Origin: Limnospira sp050045915 | Lineage (GTDB): Bacteria; Cyanobacteriota; Cyanobacteriia; Cyanobacteriales; Microcoleaceae | NCBI GenBank assembly: GCA_050045915.1 | Contig: JBNGCR010000001.1 | Coordinates: 57,415 to 121,414 of the forward strand | DNA: 64,000 nt | Reading direction: 5' to 3' | Shown: piece by piece, positions 1-8,650 of the stretch | Layout of the letters: each line of letters begins with the position of its first letter | Position numbering within the stretch: the first letter of the stretch is position 1 | The notes under the pieces: model-generated | Told to the model about the DNA's origin: nothing | What the model saw: the letters and a program-made list of their open reading frames with translations, nothing else | The model's database searches: none | Program-made: the position numbers and the translations under genes

Positions 1-414
1 ACTATCGCCTCAATGTTCTCAATTTACTCCTCAATTGACGCGGGGAATCCATGTACCCGCTACTGTTCCAGTAGAGCAAGGGACTGAGAGCTTCCCCGAA
101 CCCCTCAAAAGTTAAGAGGTGGCTCGATCCGCTCTGGAGACTCGATCCGCCCGAATCTCATTTTATACTGGGTGCGATCGGCGGGGTGTCGGGGAAGCTC
201 CCGGAGGTAAATCCTATCTGTGTTCTCCCTTTGCTTAACCGTTGCCTTGCCGAAGCACCGCCACCGATGTCGCCGCCCGCCATTAGATTGACGGTGAGGA
301 CGGACATTAAGTTCGACTCGACCCAATTTGAACCCTTTTGAACGGCGTCGGGACGATGGGGGAGATTGGCGAGAGTCCGAACCGGCCAAGTCCTGCGATC
401 GCAACTTTTCGCCG
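1..414. other. Region without a supported gene
   Basis: No reading frame here has the codon pattern of a cyanobacterial gene or a recognisable domain. The open frames present are short, Arg/Pro/Ser-rich shadows. It lies downstream of the phosphatase gene that ends at 415 and could hold its transcript end or the promoter of a gene beyond the window. Confidence 0.5.
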
Positions 415-1854
415 TCATCTTTGCTTCAACACGACCAAGGTAATGTCATCAAAAATTCGTTGGGAGCCGATGTAGTTGTAAACGTCCGCGACGATCGCAT
501 CTTTGATCGCTTCGGCCGATTGGTCGTGGTGGCGGACGACTCCTTCGCAGAGGCGATCGAGGCCGTACTGCATTCCCTGGGTATTTTCGGCTTCTGTAAT
601 TCCGTCCGTAAACAGGACAACTACATCGCCGGGGTGGAGTTTGACGTGCATTTTATTGATGAATTGGCCGATTTCCGGCTCCAATCCCACCGGAAAACCC
701 AGGTCGATGGTGTCGATAATTTCAGCCCGTGGAGAGGGTTCCGATCGCACCACGATCGCCTGTTCGTGCTGCCCGCTGATCTCCAACATATTTCGACAAT
801 AATCCAACAACATCAAGGTCAAATTTTTCTGAGACTTCATGCGCTCGACGTTATCGTAAATTGTGCGGTTCACCGTTCTTAAAAACTTCACCGCATCTTT
901 TTCTTCATGGTTCAATAGCGTCCGCACGGCTGTCTGAACCATCATCATCAACATTCCGCTTTCCAAGCCGTGGCCGGTGACGTCGCCGATACCGATCTTG
1001 ACCCGGCCTTTGTGCTGTAAAATATCGTAGTAATCTCCCCCTACCTCGGCGGCAGGTTTCATGTAGGTCGCCACGTCGAGGTCGGGAATTTTTCTCAATT
1101 CTTCCGGCGTGGGGAGGATCATTTCCTGGAGTTGGCGGGTGATGTCGAGTTCGGCGCTCAGTCTCAGGTTTTCCGTCTTCAAACGGTCGTTGAGGCGCAT
1201 GATTTTATCGTTGGCGCGGATCAACTCGGCCTGGGTCCGCTGGCGTTGCGTCAGTTCTTCTTGCAGTTGTTGGTGCATTTCCGCCTGTCGGATAGCGATC
1301 GCGAGTTGGGTGGCGAGTTGGGTGAGAATATCGACTTCGGTGCTGTGCCAGTGTCTCGGTCCGCGGCAGTGGTGCGCGATCAGCAATCCCCAGAGATGTT
1401 CCTCTTCGCCGGGAGATTCGGGGCGTTGGAGAATGGGGACGACAAAATTCGCCCGAACTTGCAAACTTTCTAATAATTCGACATAACAGGGGTGAATCTC
1501 GCAATTTTGAATGTCTTCGATGGCGCTGACGTGACCCTGGCGGTAGGGTTTGTCCCACCCATTCATGAAGCAGGTATCGTGAATGATTTCGTGGATGATG
1601 GGCCGCCAGTCCTCCCCCACCGACTCCACGGAGACTTCCCCACTCCAGTCCGGTAAAAAGCGATAAATCACGACGCGATCGGTTTCGAGCAATTCCCGCA
1701 CTTCTTGCACCGCCGAGGCGAGAATTTCATTCAGATTCAGGGAGCGACGAACCCGCAGTGCAATTTCGGCGACGAGATTGGAATTTTCCGATTGCAGCCA
1801 CAGCGGTGGTGTATTGGTGCCCATAATTCGGAGGAACAAAAAGAGACAACTCAT
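415..1854 (-). CDS. GAF domain protein with SpoIIE/RsbU-type PP2C phosphatase
   Basis: A cytoplasmic signalling phosphatase of 479 residues. A GAF domain (about 38-192) is followed by a coiled coil (about 195-245) and a PP2C SpoIIE domain (about 250-479). The phosphatase carries GGDYYD at 272-277, GDVTGHG at 290-296, a DG pair at 417-418 and DD at 469-470, which are metal-binding positions in the RsbU/SpoIIE family, so it should be catalytically competent. The family dephosphorylates phosphoserine on anti-sigma-factor antagonists of the STAS type; no such partner is encoded nearby. The GAF domain resembles the bilin-binding GAF of cyanobacteriochromes: it has DTCF at 93-96 and HPCY at 121-124, where the Cys lines up with the usual chromophore Cys, although the His that normally follows is Tyr. 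Bilin binding is an inference. A second Met at residue 11 could be the start, but neither start has a good ribosome binding site. Confidence 0.88.
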   Translation of the reverse strand: MSCLFLFLRIMGTNTPPLWLQSENSNLVAEIALRVRRSLNLNEILASAVQEVRELLETDRVVIYRFLPDWSGEVSVESVGEDWRPIIHEIIHDTCFMNGWDKPYRQGHVSAIEDIQNCEIHPCYVELLESLQVRANFVVPILQRPESPGEEEHLWGLLIAHHCRGPRHWHSTEVDILTQLATQLAIAIRQAEMHQQLQEELTQRQRTQAELIRANDKIMRLNDRLKTENLRLSAELDITRQLQEMILPTPEELRKIPDLDVATYMKPAAEVGGDYYDILQHKGRVKIGIGDVTGHGLESGMLMMMVQTAVRTLLNHEEKDAVKFLRTVNRTIYDNVERMKSQKNLTLMLLDYCRNMLEISGQHEQAIVVRSEPSPRAEIIDTIDLGFPVGLEPEIGQFINKMHVKLHPGDVVVLFTDGITEAENTQGMQYGLDRLCEGVVRHHDQSAEAIKDAIVADVYNYIGSQRIFDDITLVVLKQR

Positions 1855-2004
1855 TTTTAGTATAAAGCAGTTGCGCCTGATTGTTGTCTCTCGGGGTTGG
1901 GAGTTCAGAGACGGGGATGCTAGGTTGAATTTGCCGACCCGATCGCGCCCGGCATCCCGCCCTCGCTCAACTTTCTATCATGGGGACTTCTCTCCTTGGG
2001 AGAT

Positions 2005-2475
2005 CTAAGGATTTACAGACGATTTGAATTTCAATTTAAGAATGCGATCGTGGATGTCAGTGGCAATAGGCATCACTGACAAACGATTGCCCCGACGCAC
2101 CAATAACAGTTCGTCTGGGTCGAAATAATTCTTGAGTTCGGCGAGGGAAATAATTTGAGGAAACTGCTCGATAAACTCCACTCGCACCGTCTGCCACCGG
2201 GGGGCTTCCGGTGTCGCTTTGGGGTCGTAATACGGACTTTTTTCGTCAAATTGGGTCGGATCGACCAGATTCGCCTCGGTCACTCGAACCGCTCCCACAA
2301 TGCCGGGAATTTTCGTATTAGAATGGTAAAAAAAACAGATATCTCCGACTTTCATTTGCTTCAAAAAGTTTCTCGCCATGTAGTTGCGAACGCCATCCCA
2401 AATACAAGTGCGATCGCGCCTCATTTGTTCGATACTGTACGCCGTTGGTTCGGACTTAATCAGCCAATAGTTCAT
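2005..2475 (-). CDS. EVE domain protein
   Basis: A 156-residue protein made of a single EVE domain, from MNYWLIKSEP to the C terminus. The signature W-L-I-K-S-E-P at the start, the W-D-G-V-R-N-Y motif near residue 27 and F-Y-H-S near residue 49 are typical of the family (human THYN1 and bacterial relatives). EVE domains share the PUA-like fold and are thought to read modified bases in DNA or RNA. The length matches stand-alone bacterial members. It sits alone on the minus strand between the phosphatase and the FHA-ABC transporter with about 150-170 bases on each side, so no operon partner suggests a specific substrate. Confidence 0.9.
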   Translation of the reverse strand: MNYWLIKSEPTAYSIEQMRRDRTCIWDGVRNYMARNFLKQMKVGDICFFYHSNTKIPGIVGAVRVTEANLVDPTQFDEKSPYYDPKATPEAPRWQTVRVEFIEQFPQIISLAELKNYFDPDELLLVRRGNRLSVMPIATDIHDRILKLKFKSSVNP

Positions 2476-2645
2476 GGGAAGAAAATCCCCAATTGAGAGG
2501 ATTTAAGAGCCAGCGTTCTGATTGTAACTCCCCCGTCCGGTAGCGCCGTCAAAGATCCGCTTTTCTTAAACAGTTCGGCAAGAACGTCGGGGCGCTGAGA
2601 GAGGCCAGAGGCAACGGGGAATCTAAACTCTAAATCCCGAGGCCC

Positions 2646-5069
2646 TTAAAACCGATCTTTCCGCCTCTGAATTTCGAGGGTTAACCCCCAATAGAACAGC
2701 AAATGCAACCCCAACATCCCCCAATTTAAAAACAAATTTTCCCAACTCGGATCGTAAACCAAGGAGGCTTCAAACGGTTGCGATAAAACCGTCCCGTCCG
2801 GGAGGGTTGCGGGTGCGGGAATCAAGGTATTGACATCGACCAAAGCGCCGTAGGCTCCCATCGACCAGCGGCCGACCGTCAGCCAAGACAAAACCCGGCC
2901 AATTCCCTCCATTTTAAATAACACCCCAGAAAATATAATTTGTGGCAATAAAAGCAGGGGCAGCGCACTATTCGCCTGGGCGCTATTTTTCACGCAGGCC
3001 GACACCAAAATCCCCAGGCCCATCGCGGCAATTAAAGTTAAAAAAGTCGTCACCCCTGCCCCCAACAGCCAGGGAGTGAAAGAGGCCTCCGGCCAAGCAA
3101 ACCCGATCGCGATGACGGCGACCATCAACAGAGTTTGCAGGAGAGCCAACCCCGACAAAATCAGGAATTTCGAGCCCAAATAGGGGATCAATCTCAAATT
3201 CACCAACCGCTCGCGGGCGTAAATCGCCGCCTCCTTCACCAACTCCTGCAAAGAACTCGAAAGGCCGACCCAAATCGCCGCGCAGGTGAGCACGAACAGC
3301 ACCTGCCGCGCCAGGGAAGCCAGTCCGATATCCGGTTCGCCGAGGAAGGGATCGCGATCGCCGATCGCCAGACGGATCAACAAAATTCCCGCCGGTGCCG
3401 TCAACAAATTCAGCGCCAAATTCGGGGGGTCGCGGCGGAGCAATTTAAAATAGCGCCCGGTCAGGATCGAAAGCTGTTCCCAAATCGAGGGCAACTTCCG
3501 ACTCGGCGGCGTGGCGTTGGGGTCGCGGGGGATATTTTCGACGCTGAGATGGTTGGCGACGTAATGTTGAAATTGGGGAGATTTGCGAAATTGCAAGGAC
3601 CAATCCTGGGCGATCGCTTCCCCCTCCTCCAACAGGTTGTAAATATCGGCGAAATCCCCCGTTTCCAACCCGAAAAACTCGAACGCCTCCGCCGGGGGTC
3701 CGAAATAACACAGCCGTCCCCCCCGGCCCAAAAACACCACGCGATCGCACATCATCATGTTCGCCGTGGCGTGCGTCACCAAAATCACCGTCCGCCCCTG
3801 ATTAGCCAGACGGCGCAACAATTCCATCATTTTTTTATCCAACCCCGGGTCGAGTCCCGACGTCGGTTCGTCCAGAAAAAATAACTTCGGGTCGGCCAAC
3901 AATTCCACTCCGATGCTGACCCGCTTCCGCTGTCCCCCGCTGAGTTGTCGCACCATCGCGTCCCGGCGGTCCAGCATTTCGATTTCGTAGAGGGTTTTAT
4001 TGACGGTCGCCGATTCGTCCGCGTCCGGGGGGAGTCGGAGTCGCGCCGCGTAGGTCAGCACCTCCCCCACCGTCAGGTCCCCGTGGACGATATCATCCTG
4101 GGGGACGTAGCCGATCTGGGTGCGGTAGAGGTTGAAGTGGCGGTGCAGGTCTTCGCCGTTGACGTAAACCGTCCCCTTGGTGGTGGGGCTGATGCCCAAC
4201 AGTGTTCGCATCAGGGTGGATTTTCCCGCGCCGGAGCCCCCCACCAGGGCCACAAACTGTCCGGGTTCGATGGCGAAGGTCAGATCGCTTAACAGGACTT
4301 TTGCCTTCCCCCGGCGATCGCGCACCAACCGCAGCAGGCGCTGGGCGTCCAACCGGATGCGATCGCCGAAATCCATCAGTTCCAAGGCGTCTCCCTGGCG
4401 TCGGAGGGTGAACGGGCCGACGCGGATTGTATCGTTATCCAACAGGCGGGTGGGCCGTTCGACCCGCTTTCCGTTCACGAACAGGCCGTTGGCGCTGTAG
4501 TCCCGGATGATGTAGTGGCCGTGGTCGTCCGGTTCGATGATGGCGTGGTGGCGGGACACCAGGGGGGAGTCGAGTTGTACCGATGCGTCGGCGTCCCGGC
4601 CGAGGAGTACCGAACGGTTGGCCAGGGGAAAGGTCGGGGGTTGGGGGGGAATGGGGGCGATCGCGTCTTCGGGGTCGAAGTAGCGGAGGCGGACCTGGTT
4701 TTTGGGGTTCTGGCCGATTTTGATTTCCACCCCGTTTCGGAGGCGGTGGCCGTCGGCGAGGGTGATGCGGGTGTGGTTCAAAAATAAACCGTTGGTACTC
4801 GGCTGCTGTCCGTCACCGTCGTAGATATGATAGCTGTCGCCAACGCGCCGCAGGACGGCTTGGCGGGCCGAAATCACCAGCCAAGTCTCCGGGACGAGCA
4901 AATCGGCGCGGGTGCGATCGCGACCCAAAATGTGCTGGTTTTGGGTGAGGGCAAAATTGAGGATTTGCCCTTGATTGTTGAGTTCTAAATAGGGCTGCGT
5001 GTTGGCTGCGCGTGGCTTTTCTGTCAAACCCGTCATGGCTGCATCCCCCAGGCTAGATGGGTCAAGCAT
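2646..5069 (-). CDS. FHA-FHA-ABC transporter (ABCG-like half transporter)
   Basis: An 807-residue fusion. Two forkhead-associated domains (about 45-128 and 155-225; the second has the canonical G-R, S-R-H-H and N-G motifs) precede an ABC ATPase with Walker A GGSGAGKS at 277-284, signature LSGGQ at 376-380 and Walker B LFFLDE at 396-401. An ABC-2 membrane domain with about six hydrophobic segments fills the C-terminal 270 residues. This order is the ABCG/White arrangement, so it should work as an inner-membrane dimer. FHA domains bind phosphothreonine, so assembly or activity probably depends on a Ser/Thr kinase; two such kinases are encoded at 11.5 and 50.2 kb. The substrate cannot be told. 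A second Met at residue 12 (position 5036) is an alternative start. Confidence 0.92.
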   Translation of the reverse strand: MLDPSSLGDAAMTGLTEKPRAANTQPYLELNNQGQILNFALTQNQHILGRDRTRADLLVPETWLVISARQAVLRRVGDSYHIYDGDGQQPSTNGLFLNHTRITLADGHRLRNGVEIKIGQNPKNQVRLRYFDPEDAIAPIPPQPPTFPLANRSVLLGRDADASVQLDSPLVSRHHAIIEPDDHGHYIIRDYSANGLFVNGKRVERPTRLLDNDTIRVGPFTLRRQGDALELMDFGDRIRLDAQRLLRLVRDRRGKAKVLLSDLTFAIEPGQFVALVGGSGAGKSTLMRTLLGISPTTKGTVYVNGEDLHRHFNLYRTQIGYVPQDDIVHGDLTVGEVLTYAARLRLPPDADESATVNKTLYEIEMLDRRDAMVRQLSGGQRKRVSIGVELLADPKLFFLDEPTSGLDPGLDKKMMELLRRLANQGRTVILVTHATANMMMCDRVVFLGRGGRLCYFGPPAEAFEFFGLETGDFADIYNLLEEGEAIAQDWSLQFRKSPQFQHYVANHLSVENIPRDPNATPPSRKLPSIWEQLSILTGRYFKLLRRDPPNLALNLLTAPAGILLIRLAIGDRDPFLGEPDIGLASLARQVLFVLTCAAIWVGLSSSLQELVKEAAIYARERLVNLRLIPYLGSKFLILSGLALLQTLLMVAVIAIGFAWPEASFTPWLLGAGVTTFLTLIAAMGLGILVSACVKNSAQANSALPLLLLPQIIFSGVLFKMEGIGRVLSWLTVGRWSMGAYGALVDVNTLIPAPATLPDGTVLSQPFEASLVYDPSWENLFLNWGMLGLHLLFYWGLTLEIQRRKDRF

Positions 5070-5081
5070 ACCAAAATACGG

Positions 5082-5117
5082 GTGTGGGGTGTAGGGTGTA
5101 GGGTGTAGGGTGTAGGG
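5082..5117. repeat. Heptameric short tandem repeat (GTGTAGG)n
   Basis: About five tandem copies of a GTGTGGG/GTGTAGG heptamer just upstream of the FHA-ABC gene. The same heptamer recurs at 25.5 kb and 47.4 kb. This matches the STRR class known from filamentous cyanobacteria. A second dispersed sequence, GCGTAGCGTGCCGCAGGC, lies at about 5204-5221. Confidence 0.85.
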
Positions 5118-5341
5118 AGGAGAGAGAAATTTCGATACCTCCGCACCTCCGCACTTCTAACTGCTAACTCCTCCCGCAGGGTTTCGGGTTCTGTTCACCG
5201 TTCGCGTAGCGTGCCGCAGGCAAACAGAAATGCAAATAGAGGATGTCAAAAGGGCCGGTTCGACCCGATTAACTGTGGCGATCGGGTTGAGGGGCCCCCA
5301 AAGGTTTGATCATGTTTGAGTGTTGGCGCAAGGATCGGGTT

Positions 5342-5644
5342 TCAGGCGATGTTGCTGGCCGAGAGTTGGCGACCGTATTCGATCGCGTCAATTTGAGTTT
5401 TGATTTGCTCCAAATTCGGGGAAATGAGCTGTCGGTCGGTGAGGTGGTCGTAGGCTTCCCAGGCGCCGGTCACTTCGGCATCGTAGCAAAGAAACCAGTC
5501 TCGGTACAGTTCGCCTTCGCTGATGTCGGGACATAGGGCCAGCCAATCGTCTCCGGTGAAGCGATCGACTTCTTCGGCGATCGAATACAGCCAAGAATTG
5601 GACTCGACGGCGGAATTTTTTTCGGAATAGGTGATAGCTGTCAT
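5342..5644 (-). CDS. Conserved-looking hypothetical protein, 100 residues
   Basis: A small acidic, soluble protein rich in Trp, Tyr and Asp, with no signal peptide or membrane segment. I do not recognise a domain. The residue composition and codon choice look genuinely coding compared with the Arg-rich overlapping frames, which is why I prefer this frame. It is flanked by intergenic DNA with repeats on both sides, so the context gives no functional hint. Confidence 0.6.
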   Translation of the reverse strand: MTAITYSEKNSAVESNSWLYSIAEEVDRFTGDDWLALCPDISEGELYRDWFLCYDAEVTGAWEAYDHLTDRQLISPNLEQIKTQIDAIEYGRQLSASNIA

Positions 5645-6003
5645 CGGTTTTGATTTCCACTCAATAATTTTAATTTAATTGGAGTCCGACGCTCGCCTCC
5701 CCGAAATTGTGACACTCTTTCAACTGTGACAGGGGTGCGAAGCTGCGGATCGGGATCGGGGGGGGCGATCGCGGGTCGCCGTCGGACACTTGAGAAAGTG
5801 GCACATTACTAAGGGTTTGAACGGCAAAAGACTGGGCGCTTGTCGGTCACTTGACGGGACATCGGTCGGCGTTTCGTTCCTTTCCCCTTCTCGAAATCCC
5901 ATTCCGGAGCGATCGCCCAAACCCTCGCGGATGCCTGACCCGACGGGCGCTCGGGCTGGCGATCGCCAATCAATCCGGCGGGTCATTTCGGACGTTCTCT
6001 CCT
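5645..6003. other. Intergenic region without a supported gene
   Basis: Short frames on both strands are Arg/Pro/Ser-rich and look like shadows. The only visible structure is a direct repeat of TGTGACA near 5709 and 5724, which may be chance. Confidence 0.45.
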
Positions 6004-6129
6004 TCAAGCGACTCGGGTTTCAGTTTTTTTTTCTTCGGATTTGATGACGACCCACTGGCCGGTTTCCGGGTCGCGGTAAGCGGTGAACGGATTGGCTTTG
6101 AGTTTTTTCTCACGAGGTTGAATATCCAT
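6004..6129 (-). CDS. Small hypothetical protein, 41 residues
   Basis: A lysine-rich 41-residue frame starting MDIQPREKK and carrying a central N-P-F-x-x-Y-R-D-P-x-T-G-x-W-V-V segment. That segment has the look of a short conserved motif, and its charged, non-repetitive composition differs from the Arg/Pro-rich shadow frames nearby. A longer frame reaches 6222, but its extra residues look non-coding, so I start at the internal ATG at 6129. No partner gene is adjacent. Function unknown. Confidence 0.45.
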   Translation of the reverse strand: MDIQPREKKLKANPFTAYRDPETGQWVVIKSEEKKTETRVA

Positions 6130-6540
6130 CTGCTTATCTTGGGGGAAAACCGCACTCGACCGGCGACGATTGAGTGGCGGCATGAACGGGGTTGGTCGGG
6201 CTCGGGGCGTGACTGGTTTCACCCCAAAAACAATACCCTATTGTCTTGATTATTGGCCGAAATCTGTTTTGGATACCGTGATGTGATGTCGCCGCCGGGG
6301 TGAAATTGATCGGCCGAAATGGGTGATAGAAAACACAGTGAATATGTGATCTGACTCCGTGGTTTCTCGGAGGGGAGCTCCGTGTCGGTGCTGGACGAGG
6401 AACGGTTTTCGAGTCCGACGCTTTGCGATCGCAACTGTCGCGCTTCGGTATTGACGGCCGTTTCTATTCCCCATTGCCTATTCCCTATTCCCCACCCGCG
6501 GCGCTATATTTGTGCACAGCGCATTCTAATCCCCCCCACT
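6130..6540. other. Intergenic region upstream of pgl
   Basis: No supported gene. A degenerate ATTCCCC/ATTGCCT heptamer run lies at about 6470-6500, directly before the pgl start, so any pgl promoter is probably upstream of it. Confidence 0.5.
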
Positions 6541-7263
6541 ATGAAAAAAATTGTCGAAATTCTGGCCGACCGGGAGCAACTCGTGGCGCGATCGCACGAA
6601 ATTCTCCTCGCCAAACTCGCTGAAGCCGTTCAAACCCGGGGTCAATTCACCCTGGCTCTGGCCGGTGGCGGGACACCAAAGCCCCTCTATGAAGCCCTGG
6701 CCGGGGATGACCTCCCCACGGACAAAATTCACATTTTCTGGGGAGATGAGCGCTACGTCCCCCCAGAACACCCGGACAGCAACCAAAATATGGCTCGGCA
6801 AGCCTGGTTGGATCGGGTGGATTTCCCGGAAGGCAACCTGCACCCGATGCCCACTGGGGCGGGAGATCCGGCGGCGGATGCCGAGCGTCACGATGCTGAA
6901 TTGCGGTCATTTTTTGGGGTGGCGCCCGGGGAAATTCCCAGTTTGGACGTGATTTTGTTGGGGATGGGGGACGATGCCCACACGGCTTCCCTGTTTCCCC
7001 ACACGGAGGCTTTACAGGTGTGCGATCGCCTGGTGACGGTGGGCAATAAGGACGGGCAACCCCGCCTCACGTTTACCATTCCCCTCCTCAACAAAGCCCG
7101 GTGTGTCCTGTTCCTGGTGGCGGGGGAGAGTAAGCGATCGGCCCTCGCCCAGGTGTTCGCACCGGAGGGAGATGCCGATGCCTACCCCAGCCGATATATC
7201 CGGCCCGAGGGGGAACTGTGGTGGCTGCTGGACGAAGCGGCGGGGAAATCAATTGATCATTGA
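6541..7263 (+). CDS. pgl: 6-phosphogluconolactonase
   Basis: Hydrolyses 6-phosphogluconolactone to 6-phosphogluconate, the second step of the oxidative pentose phosphate pathway, in the cytoplasm. The 240 residues match the DevB/Pgl family length. Family motifs are visible: ALAGGGTPKPLYEAL near residue 38, W-G-D-E-R-Y-V-P near 66, and L-G-M-G-D-D-A-H-T-A-S-L-F-P near 140. The open frame extends upstream to 6382, but that stretch runs through the heptamer repeat, so I use the ATG at 6541. In many cyanobacteria pgl is a lone gene, as here. Confidence 0.95.
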   Translation: MKKIVEILADREQLVARSHEILLAKLAEAVQTRGQFTLALAGGGTPKPLYEALAGDDLPTDKIHIFWGDERYVPPEHPDSNQNMARQAWLDRVDFPEGNLHPMPTGAGDPAADAERHDAELRSFFGVAPGEIPSLDVILLGMGDDAHTASLFPHTEALQVCDRLVTVGNKDGQPRLTFTIPLLNKARCVLFLVAGESKRSALAQVFAPEGDADAYPSRYIRPEGELWWLLDEAAGKSIDH

Positions 7264-7283
7264 TAATTGATAATTGATAATTA
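7261..7283. repeat. Heptameric tandem repeat (TGATAAT)n
   Basis: About three copies of TGATAAT directly after the pgl stop, part of the short tandem repeat class scattered through the window. Confidence 0.7.
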
Positions 7284-7299
7284 TTAATTGTTCCTTCCG

Positions 7300-8043
7300 T
7301 TACGGGTTTAAGTCGCCGAATTGTTCTCGGTATCGGGCGAGTAAGGCTTCTAATTCTTCCGCCCGCTGCCGTTCGGTTTCCGTCCGCTGCCGTTCGGTTT
7401 CCGCCCGCTGCCGTTCGGTTTCCGCCCGCTCCTCCGCTTGCTGTCGAGCCAGAGTTTCCTGTTGCAATGCCTCGGCTAATTCGTCGGGAATTAACAATTT
7501 CTGGCCGTTATCTTGGCGGTAAAACCCGATTAATTTTCCTTCTACCTGCAACTTTAAGCCCAAAACTTCGCTGCAATTATCTGCGATCGCCTGGTAACTG
7601 TCCCCCACCAGACGGTAGCCGAGCAACTGTTCCGGTATCCACTCTCCTTTCGGGTCAAATAACCAGTATTCTTGAACTTCTAAACTTTCGTAAAGGTTTT
7701 TATTTTCGATCTGATCTTCTTTCTGGGTACTCAGAGATGTCATCTCAAAAATCACGGCCGGAACCTGTCCTTCTTCCCAAATTTTATAATTGTCTCGCCC
7801 TCCCGGTTCCACGTCAAAAATGACCATGACATCGGGGGCGACCCGCAATTTTGGGAACCCCAAAGCGTAATAGAGAAACTGGTCGGCCAACACCGTTGCC
7901 CGTCGCTGTTTCAGGTGTTGTTTGATCACTTCGAGGGTGGTGACGATCGCATAGAGATGGTCGTAGGTTTCTGCCACGGGTTCGCCGTCCGCACTGGGGT
8001 AGATAATTTCGGTTTTTTGAAGAAGGGGGGAAACTGCCGTCAT
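7300..8043 (-). CDS. Uma2 family endonuclease-like protein (DUF820) with coiled-coil tail
   Basis: A 247-residue member of the large cyanobacterial Uma2/DUF820 family, which has a restriction-endonuclease-like (PD-(D/E)XK) fold. The core at 15-185 contains P-D-V-M-V-I-F-D-V near residue 71 and a V-I-F-E-M-T-S segment near residue 102 that hold the candidate catalytic acids. The C-terminal third is a charged coiled coil with the seven-residue unit ETERQRA repeated several times; the repeats are nearly identical at DNA level (7370-7430) and so may vary in number. The biological role of Uma2 proteins is unsettled. A second one is encoded at 30.2 kb. Confidence 0.85.
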   Translation of the reverse strand: MTAVSPLLQKTEIIYPSADGEPVAETYDHLYAIVTTLEVIKQHLKQRRATVLADQFLYYALGFPKLRVAPDVMVIFDVEPGGRDNYKIWEEGQVPAVIFEMTSLSTQKEDQIENKNLYESLEVQEYWLFDPKGEWIPEQLLGYRLVGDSYQAIADNCSEVLGLKLQVEGKLIGFYRQDNGQKLLIPDELAEALQQETLARQQAEERAETERQRAETERQRTETERQRAEELEALLARYREQFGDLNP

Positions 8044-8123
8044 TTTTCCTGGCTCCGCACCTTTATTGGATCATTATATGCGATCGCCATTGAAATTTCA
8101 AATTTTCCGAATTCGTCAATTGT

Positions 8124-8333
8124 CGGGTGCGTTCCCACTCATCTATTATGGTTAAAGTCAGTCAGCGATCGCGGGGAANNNNNNNNNNNNNNNNNNNNNN
8201 NNNNNNNNNNNNNNNNNNNNNNNNNNNNNNNNNNNNNNNNNNNNNNNNNNNNNNNNNNNNNNNNNNNNNNNNNNNNNNCGGGTGCGTTCCCACTCATCTA
8301 TTATGGTTAAAGTCAGTCAGCGATCGCGGGGAA
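8124..8333. other. Assembly gap (100 N) between two identical 55-base direct repeats
   Basis: Positions 8179-8278 are exactly 100 N. The 55 bases before (8124-8178) and the 55 after (8279-8333) are identical. A gap of round size flanked by an exact short overlap is what scaffolding produces when two contig ends share a k-mer. The real sequence may have a single copy or a longer tandem array. Translations across the gap are meaningless. Confidence 0.95.
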
Positions 8334-8366
8334 TGCACCGGACACGACTCAATTCTAATACCCCTC

Positions 8367-8435
8367 GGAAATCAATTCCCAAGGGCGCAAGGCTGGCACC
8401 CTACTCGGACTAATCATATAAAGATGATTAGGGAA
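8367..8435. repeat. Dispersed repeat, copy 1 (inverted copy at 49958-50027)
   Basis: About 70 bases that match the reverse complement of 49958-50027. The best-conserved part reads TCAATTCCC, then GGGCGCAAG, then CCCTAC; the outer part contains AGATGATTA in both. No gene is supported in it, and short peptides predicted from it are shadows of the repeat. Confidence 0.7.
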
Positions 8436-8464
8436 TTTCTTGTCTGCTTTCTGATGGGAGGAAT

Positions 8465-8592
8465 AAACCGGGTTTCTAGGGGAGATTGGGGTGGGTTTGA
8501 GAGATGTTGGTAGAAACCGGGTTTCTAGGAGAGATGTGGGTGGGGGGCGGTCATTCTTCACCCCGCGTTAAATGATTAGAAATCGGGTTTCT
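8465..8592. repeat. Cluster of AGAAACCGGGTTTCT palindromic repeats
   Basis: Three copies in the same orientation at 8465-8477 (one end truncated), 8512-8526 and 8578-8592 (one base changed). Together with the preceding repeat this fills the gene-free stretch before pheT. The same palindrome recurs at 56.8-57.9 kb. Confidence 0.85.
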
Positions 8593-8650
8593 AGGTGTCT
8601 GTAAATGATTGAGTTGGGGCTGACATTCTAAAGACAGCCCCGCATTGTGA

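Noticed and set aside
328..882. 184-residue plus-strand frame antisense to the phosphatase gene
   Set aside because: Lies opposite the well-supported SpoIIE domain and has no domain of its own; long antisense frames are common in this GC-rich DNA.
5706..5735. Repeated TGTGACA as a CRP-type operator
   Set aside because: The two copies are direct, not inverted, and no gene start lies at a fitting distance.
7915..8513. Frames running across the N gap
   Set aside because: They contain unknown residues and repeat-derived peptide; not interpretable as genes.
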